Assembly (NCBI GenBank): GCA_036345935.2 | Contig: JADWOT020001498.1 | Coordinates: forward strand, 1 to 64,000 | Source of the DNA: Taenia hydatigena | Taxonomy: Eukaryota > Platyhelminthes > Cestoda > Cyclophyllidea > Taeniidae | Length of the DNA: 64,000 nt | Direction: 5' to 3' | In this document: in pieces, positions 58,556 to 64,000 of the stretch | Layout: each line of letters begins with the position of its first letter | Numbering within the stretch: position 1 is the first letter of the stretch | Translations under genes and position numbers: made by a program | Notes under the pieces: model-generated | Databases searched by the model: none | Told to the model about the DNA's origin: nothing | What the model saw: the letters and a program-made list of their open reading frames with translations, nothing else

Positions 58556-58821
58556 CTGCAGCATTGTAAAATGAAGCACAAATTTAGGAGGAGGACGTGT
58601 GGAAGGCCAAAGCTAAGGCCGAGGAGCAAGATTAACAGCCGCTCACTCACAAATATGCAATCCGACGAAATGCCTGAGAAGCTTAGTGAAGTTTGCGAAT
58701 CGAGCGAAGCACACGCAGCATACATTGTGATTTGAGACTTTTTAAGTTTCCAAAGAAGGCGTTTTAACAAATAAGAAGACGCATGGCACAAACAATGGAG
58801 AAACTTGGTAATTTTCTTTAC

Positions 58822-58896
58822 CCCTTTGATGCCACAATAGCTGCCCGTAAGATCCGCGAGACCTTCGGCAAGTCGGACATTGCAATTCCACGGTTA
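58822..58896 (-). CDS. C2H2 zinc-finger exon, unit 2, exon B
   Basis: A 75-base exon between acceptor CACTTTAG and donor GTAAAG, phase 1 at both ends. It reads VELQCPTCRRSRGSYGQLL then WHQRG. Length, phase and the CPxC...HQRG frame match unit 1 exon B. Only the first histidine of a C2H2 finger is encoded before the donor. The junction with exon C restores an open frame. Confidence 0.6.
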
Positions 58897-59155
58897 CTAA
58901 AGTGCAACAAGCATACGTGAAATGGGGCCTTAGGACTGCGGTGCGTTCCAAAGGGTTTGATTGCTCATTGCGCATCTTGCTCTTATTTAGATTAAACAAG
59001 AGTTATTTCACTAACTGCATTTTATTTATTAATAGTCTGATACAAAATCAATAGGAATAAATACAAATACTTGTGCAAAAGTGGTCTTTTCTTGTGTATA
59101 CGCTAATATGCAAAAATGTATGCGCATATTGTATCTACAAATGAAAGGCGCCTAC

Positions 59156-59260
59156 CATGATGCACGCGAATTAAGTGTGCGAGGCCCGAGGTGACGTTTC
59201 TGAACGATGCAGAGCACGCTGTGCATCTATAGACAAACATTTTAAGAATAAAAATGGCGA
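59156..59260 (-). CDS. C2H2 zinc-finger exon, unit 2, exon A
   Basis: Minus frame reading YRCTACSASFRNVTSGLAH then LIRVHH up to a GTAGGC donor in phase 1. It is a full C-x2-C-x12-H-x4-H finger (CTAC; HLIRVH). Joined with exons B and C it gives a continuous frame of three finger-like modules. The frame stays open upstream to 59339; an alternative acceptor (GTCTATAG) lies at 59227 but would give another entry phase, so the start is uncertain. Confidence 0.55.
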
Positions 59261-62200
59261 GTTGTTCAGAGTCTTGTAAAAGAGCTTGAGGTAAATTCAA
59301 CGAGTGAGCAAGAGGACCTCTAGGACCTGTCCTCAACATTACACGTGATTAAAATGCGGAGGGGTAGTCGCCGTCGTGTGTTTGACCACAAATTTGCCCA
59401 CTGTAGACATGTAGTTTAGATCGCCTCGCTTCAAATCCTTGGTTCTTTGTGGTGTGTTTTAAATTGCCCGTCAAGGAGGGCATTTTAATGCATTAGGGAT
59501 TTTAAAGATTTATATTAACCATGCTTGACCCAACTCTATCACTTCCTAGCAGTAATCTTTAAGTAATCGTATTTAGTATACAAAGCATGGGGATGAAACA
59601 AAGGTTGTAGGCTGCCATTGAATTAATCCGAAATTCATGGCTATTTCTTACATTTACGAAGGATGTCTTTGCTCTACACCCGTCATTTTCGCCCAGAGTT
59701 ATGTTTGCCAAAATAGACAAGGCATGTTCCACGCAGATTTCAAGTCCTTGACTGATTATCACTCCCCATTTTCGGACTTACACATAACACTCTAGTCGTT
59801 CAGAATATGCGATTTGCCTGGTAAGTCCTGCCAACTGGTGACCAAAGGTGGGTTCAGGCATTTAATTGATTGCACCCAATGCATAAGTTGTCTGCACAGA
59901 AGACTTACCACAATATTAAGTGCCATGCCTCACTGTAAGGGATGCTTTTGGGCAAACTGCATGCTCTCGTGATGAAGGAGACTTGTTTTCGCAGAGGCAA
60001 GGTTCATCTTGCGATAGTAGAGAGTGGCAAGCTTACTCGTGTGATCACCAAAATGTTTAAGACACCGTGTATTAAACTCTTTATCTTCTTTGCATCGTGG
60101 TGCGTTGAGTTTATATCTGGACAGGTAATGTCTCCGATTTCAACCTTACTGGGGAGCTATGGGTAAGCCAACCACTAAATTTACAGTAAAAGTTACCCCC
60201 AAACGCTGTCTCTTCTATCCCCTTACCCTCAACTTATAAGCCTTCTTTACTTATTTACCGCAAACAGCAGGACACTAAGGGTAATGCTCATGACCCACTT
60301 GACTGTTTGCCACTTCACGGTGGCGCAGCACCCTCGATGATGGCATTTGAATCGGTCATGAATATAGGGGGCCAAGAGTAAGGAAAACGTACCTTGCTTC
60401 CGCTTCAGAGATTAGCTTTGTCATCCGAGAGAATGTAAAACTTGCACCACTTCTATTCGCAGCCTTTGTATTTAAGCTTCACTCGATTTATTGCATGCAC
60501 CAATGCCAATCTCAACTATGAACAGGGTGCTTAACTGCATCAGCTCTATTTTTATGCTTCCGGTAGTTGTTGGGTTCTGGACTCTTTATTCCCATCTTTG
60601 TCTCATTTCTGCCATTGCGGTCTCTTATCTGTTCCCTTTTGCCTTAGCTCACTAATTAAACAAAAGGTGACTTCCGCTTGTCAATAATCAATAACAGTCA
60701 CTTCATTGACTCTAACAATAGGACATGCCCAAAAAGGCTATCGATATGCTAGATAGACATTTGCTGCTTATTTGTTGCGTTCCTGCTTTGACGACAGCTG
60801 AACATTTGAATGAACCTATCCACTGACCAGAATTTGAAACATCTTATAGCAAAAGCTTTAGCAAAGACCATTACTAAGAAGAATTTTTCATCTCTGCCTA
60901 ACTTTGTGGCGTCTGCAGCGACAGGAAAGTACTCATCGATCACCGATGTATATCGAATGCGACGAAGTTCGCATCAGTGTGCATCATCTCAACAAACGAA
61001 ATTCTCGGCCTGGAATAAAACTCACTGAGTGAAGTTTGAAACTAAGTTTCGAATGAAACGAATGGTAACTCAGCCATGAGCTTTGATTCCCGAATTGGCA
61101 TGCTGGATAATCGATTATGCCAGTGCCACATTTCTGGTGTACCCATAAGACGGCTGGCTGATATTCGCTTCCCTGTTTTTTTATCTCGGCCTGTCACTTT
61201 ACTGTCTGTAAGCGGTGGCGGTGAGAGCAGACTCAACCGGCCGCATTCTCAGTAACCGGATATGAAGAGACCAGATGTTTAGGTTACTCTATTACGAAAT
61301 TAGAGCCTTGGCTTCCAAAGGCTAGACTGCCTACCGTTGTGTTTGACATACATCTCGGTGCGTGCGGTCTATATGCGGAGAAAAGAGAGATTTGAGGAAG
61401 CACATTCCTACCCTTTCGAATGATAGGTTCAATCCAAAAAGCTTTCATGATAAAACATACAAAGTAACAGTGGAATGAACCATATGATATCGCATGTGCT
61501 TAGGCTTTTTGCTGATTCACATTAAATTCGCCTTCGTTTTGCTGCAAAGTAGATGCCCTGACTCGCTATAACTGAGCAACACGCAAAAGTTTATTAGTGT
61601 GGGTCAACAAAGTGTAAAAACATTAGCCTTAATCGTCTGGTATATTGCAACTGAAGGGAGAGTTGTCGGCCACTACATTAGTGAGAAGAAGGTTAAAATA
61701 GATAAAAAGCAAAAAAATAAAGATAGGAGATTCGCTTTTTGGCTTTCGCAAAATAGTAGAATAGATTAAGTCAAAGAGAATCGCGTTAGTTTTGTTTTGC
61801 TTTCTTTCTAATATTTGTGTGTTAATTCTTTATTTGATTGGCCAATCAGAGCATTTGCATTTTTGATTCGTGTACTGCAAAAGGTAAATATCAAGTCAAA
61901 AAATGAAAAGGTGGGTGCCCTAATTTTCACATCTTTGCCAACACTGACTGCAGTGGAAGTGGCGAGGAGAGCGGAGCTTTCGTGGTTGCAGCATCCATCT
62001 GCATCATGTGAGCGCAGTGGAAGCGGTGAGAGCTCTGCTTTCGTCTTTGCTGCTGGCATGTTTTGATACATATAATCGCTCTCCAAACGAATCTTTGATG
62101 CTATATAGCAATCTTGTGATGTGGGTCTTTTTAACTCTATTTGTGATTGCTTCTTGATGATTTGAAATTTTTAACTAAGATGGCAACACATTACTCTAAA

Positions 62201-62375
62201 TCTAAATGTTTGCATTATTCGTTATAACTAGTTACTGGCCAAATCAGTTAATTTTAAGTCAAAGTAATTTATAATAGTGCGCTTTTGCAAGTTCTATAGT
62301 TTGCTTAATCGCTCGGACAATCTTTAGGTTAAAAAACGGGTAGCTTATTTGCAAAATGAGCTTAAGTGTCTCACA
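59261..62375. other. No recognised gene
   Basis: Nothing supportable. Overlapping frames on both strands at 60749-61028 and 61808-62086 are 64-92 codons without recognisable features. Confidence 0.5.
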
Positions 62376-63130
62376 AACTCTACCACAACTCGTCTGCTCT
62401 TTGGTTTGATTACATTAAAGCAGCCATGGGGTTCTGGGGCACGCTGATCCATTTTGACGATGTGCAAACAGGTCAGTAAAAGGACATGAATTTGAGTGAA
62501 AAGCTGCCTAAGTATTCGTCACCCAGCTCATACTGAGAGCCGATCCACTTTATACATTATTTATAAGTGATTTGAAGCGAAATCTTCATCCCTAACCTTG
62601 CATATCTATGCTCAATTACATGAGTATAAATGCTCATGCATTTCTTTGTCTAGATGCAAATGAAAGCAAAAGGTGAAGTTCCTAAGCATCACAGGGCATT
62701 TTGCGCGTTTGTGGTACATCATTTTGGCAAGGAGCATGTCGAGTTATGTAAAATCTATCAACAGAGCTTATACTGCTTACAGTGGTCCAAACGCAGATGA
62801 ATGACGATCGCGCATTCGGCGAAAGCTTTGAGTAAAACAATCATGTGTCAGAGTTTGCCGTACCTTACTTGGATCTTAGTTGACTTTTGAATGATGCGCA
62901 ACTTCTGAATTTAGTGTCCTCAGCTGCTTATGAAAAAGGGTTATGGAATGCATGACATCCTGGAAGCCAAACGACATCATATTCTTACCTCATAAGGTAT
63001 GAATATGAAACGGAGGAGTAAAAAGTTGTCTTATCCAACGACTTATAATTTAGCTTTCATTTTAGGTTGAGTTAGCTTTACTGATTGCTCTCCAGTCATT
63101 ATTCCTGCCCACCATTAAGAGAATAGAATC
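62376..63130 (+). pseudogene. Gene X, copy Q (unidentified multi-exon gene)
   Basis: Three blocks align with copy P at 24 kb. Block 1 reads YHNSSALWFDYIKAAMGF and IHFDDVQTG. Block 2 starts after TCTTTGTCTAG at 62654 and is open for 48 codons (PKHHRAFCAFVVHHFGKEH, CLQWSKRR) to TGA at 62798-62800, then continues in frame with IAHSAKALSK and QSLPYLT until a second TGA. Block 3 starts after CATTTTAG at 63066 (VELALLIALQSLF). This copy lacks the 65-base extra stretch of copy P and is the better preserved. Function unknown. If the TGA is a true terminator, block 2 could be a last exon ending LQWSKRR. Confidence 0.5.
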
Positions 63131-64000
63131 ACTATATTTTAACGGCGCATATCGCTACAGTCGATGACGCATAATAACTCTTCTTTCCTCCTTCCATTTT
63201 GAGCAGTTTTTTTGTGATCTTACAAAACTGTCATTTTAAAAAAACAAAAATGGGCTTTGGATAGTAAATAATATCAAAAATCTGTATAAAAAGAGGAATT
63301 CTTGACTGTATTTAGGCATTTCAAGCAATCTAAGGACGTTTCATGCACTGTGCATGAAAGCCCTTGATGCCACATATGAAACCCTACTACCGTCAGACTA
63401 AACACTAGCAAATCGAGCATATCTTATGCAAAGGAGTAGTATAAGGCTGTTACTAATTTAGCCCGTTAAAGAAAATATAACAATCACGCATTCAAAGTGC
63501 ACGCAGTAAGAAGTATTTCTTTTTAAATAACTTCATAAAGAATATAATAAGCCTAGTTCAGTCCTTATGAGATCAGATTTACGAAACTAAAATGTCAGAT
63601 GTGTAGTGGTGTCTAATAGAAGGGGTAAAAATAGGTCCTCCACTTCCGCAGGTATTCAGATGGATGTTCACCCAGAGGAATAAGCGAAGTGTAATCATTG
63701 TGCATCGTAAGGGGACTTGTTCAGACTCTTAATTACTTAATCAGCACAGACGATAACCGTTTTAATGTATCTGTATACATAGAAACATTTGGCTGTTAGT
63801 GAACATGTTTATGACATGAGAGCAAATGTTTACAAGCAAACTGCCAATTTCTTCGCCATCGCAAAACACTGAGGACAATTAATTATTTCACTATAGACAA
63901 TTGGCTAAACATATAACACCCCACCTGACAATAATTTGGAAGATGCCAGTGTTTCAGACACAGCTGACCTCGTGTTGTCCTGTACCCATACACGAATAGA
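63131..64000. other. No recognised gene
   Basis: AT-rich sequence, no open frame of note, no recognised repeat. Confidence 0.6.

Noticed and set aside
1..64000. CRISPR arrays, tRNA or rRNA genes, intact transposases or reverse transcriptases
   Set aside because: No regular short repeats with spacers, no tRNA B-box in a cloverleaf context, and no frame long enough for a polymerase or transposase was seen on either strand.

Overview
The window reads as non-coding metazoan nuclear DNA, AT-leaning by eye, with no intact gene I can certify. There are no bacterial-type operons, no ORF above about 160 codons, and coding signal occurs only as short exon-sized pieces bounded by good GT/AG splice sites with pyrimidine-rich acceptors. 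The recognisable families point to an animal, probably an invertebrate: a receptor-type guanylate cyclase (kinase-homology domain plus dimerisation helix), adenylyl/guanylate-cyclase-like exons, C2H2 zinc-finger exons, an MIT-like domain and ankyrin-like exons. I cannot name the species. A parasitic worm or other compact invertebrate is only a guess.

The main theme is a graveyard of duplicated exons. Several unrelated families each occur as two or three diverged copies inside these 64 kb, usually with the same splice phase and exon length, and most copies carry stops or frameshifts. Layout: 0-3.8 kb, nothing recognised. 3.8-4.6 kb, a degenerate repeat array. 5.3-9.1 kb, cyclase-like catalytic exons on the minus strand bracketing a plus-strand series of adenylyl-cyclase-like linker exons. 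9.6-13.65 kb, three copies of an unidentified repeat, one interrupted by a 228-bp LTR-like insert. 14.0-15.8 kb (possibly to 16.6), a third cyclase-like exon and a degenerate tandem array with a period of about 173 bp. 16.6-23.9 kb, nothing recognised.

24-30.3 kb holds relics of an unidentified multi-exon plus-strand gene (gene X), two zinc-finger units on the minus strand, and a guanylate-cyclase pseudogene lying between and antisense to them. 32.3-34.2 kb has exon-like sequence including ankyrin-like pieces. 34.9-37.8 and 44.6-47.56 kb are a direct duplication about 9.7 kb apart; its last 606 bases are identical in both copies and the second copy stops exactly at a single N (47563). Between them are two tandem MIT-like pseudogene units (38.5-40.4 kb, minus) and a pair of membrane-segment exons (42.9-43.95 kb, minus).

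47.6-58.4 kb is almost empty apart from two exon-like pieces, one EF-hand-like. 58.45-59.26 kb is a third zinc-finger unit and 62.4-63.1 kb a second copy of gene X. The zinc-finger and gene X copies therefore recur in swapped order (X then ZF; ZF then X), as expected if the region derives from a longer tandem array of ZF and X units that later decayed.
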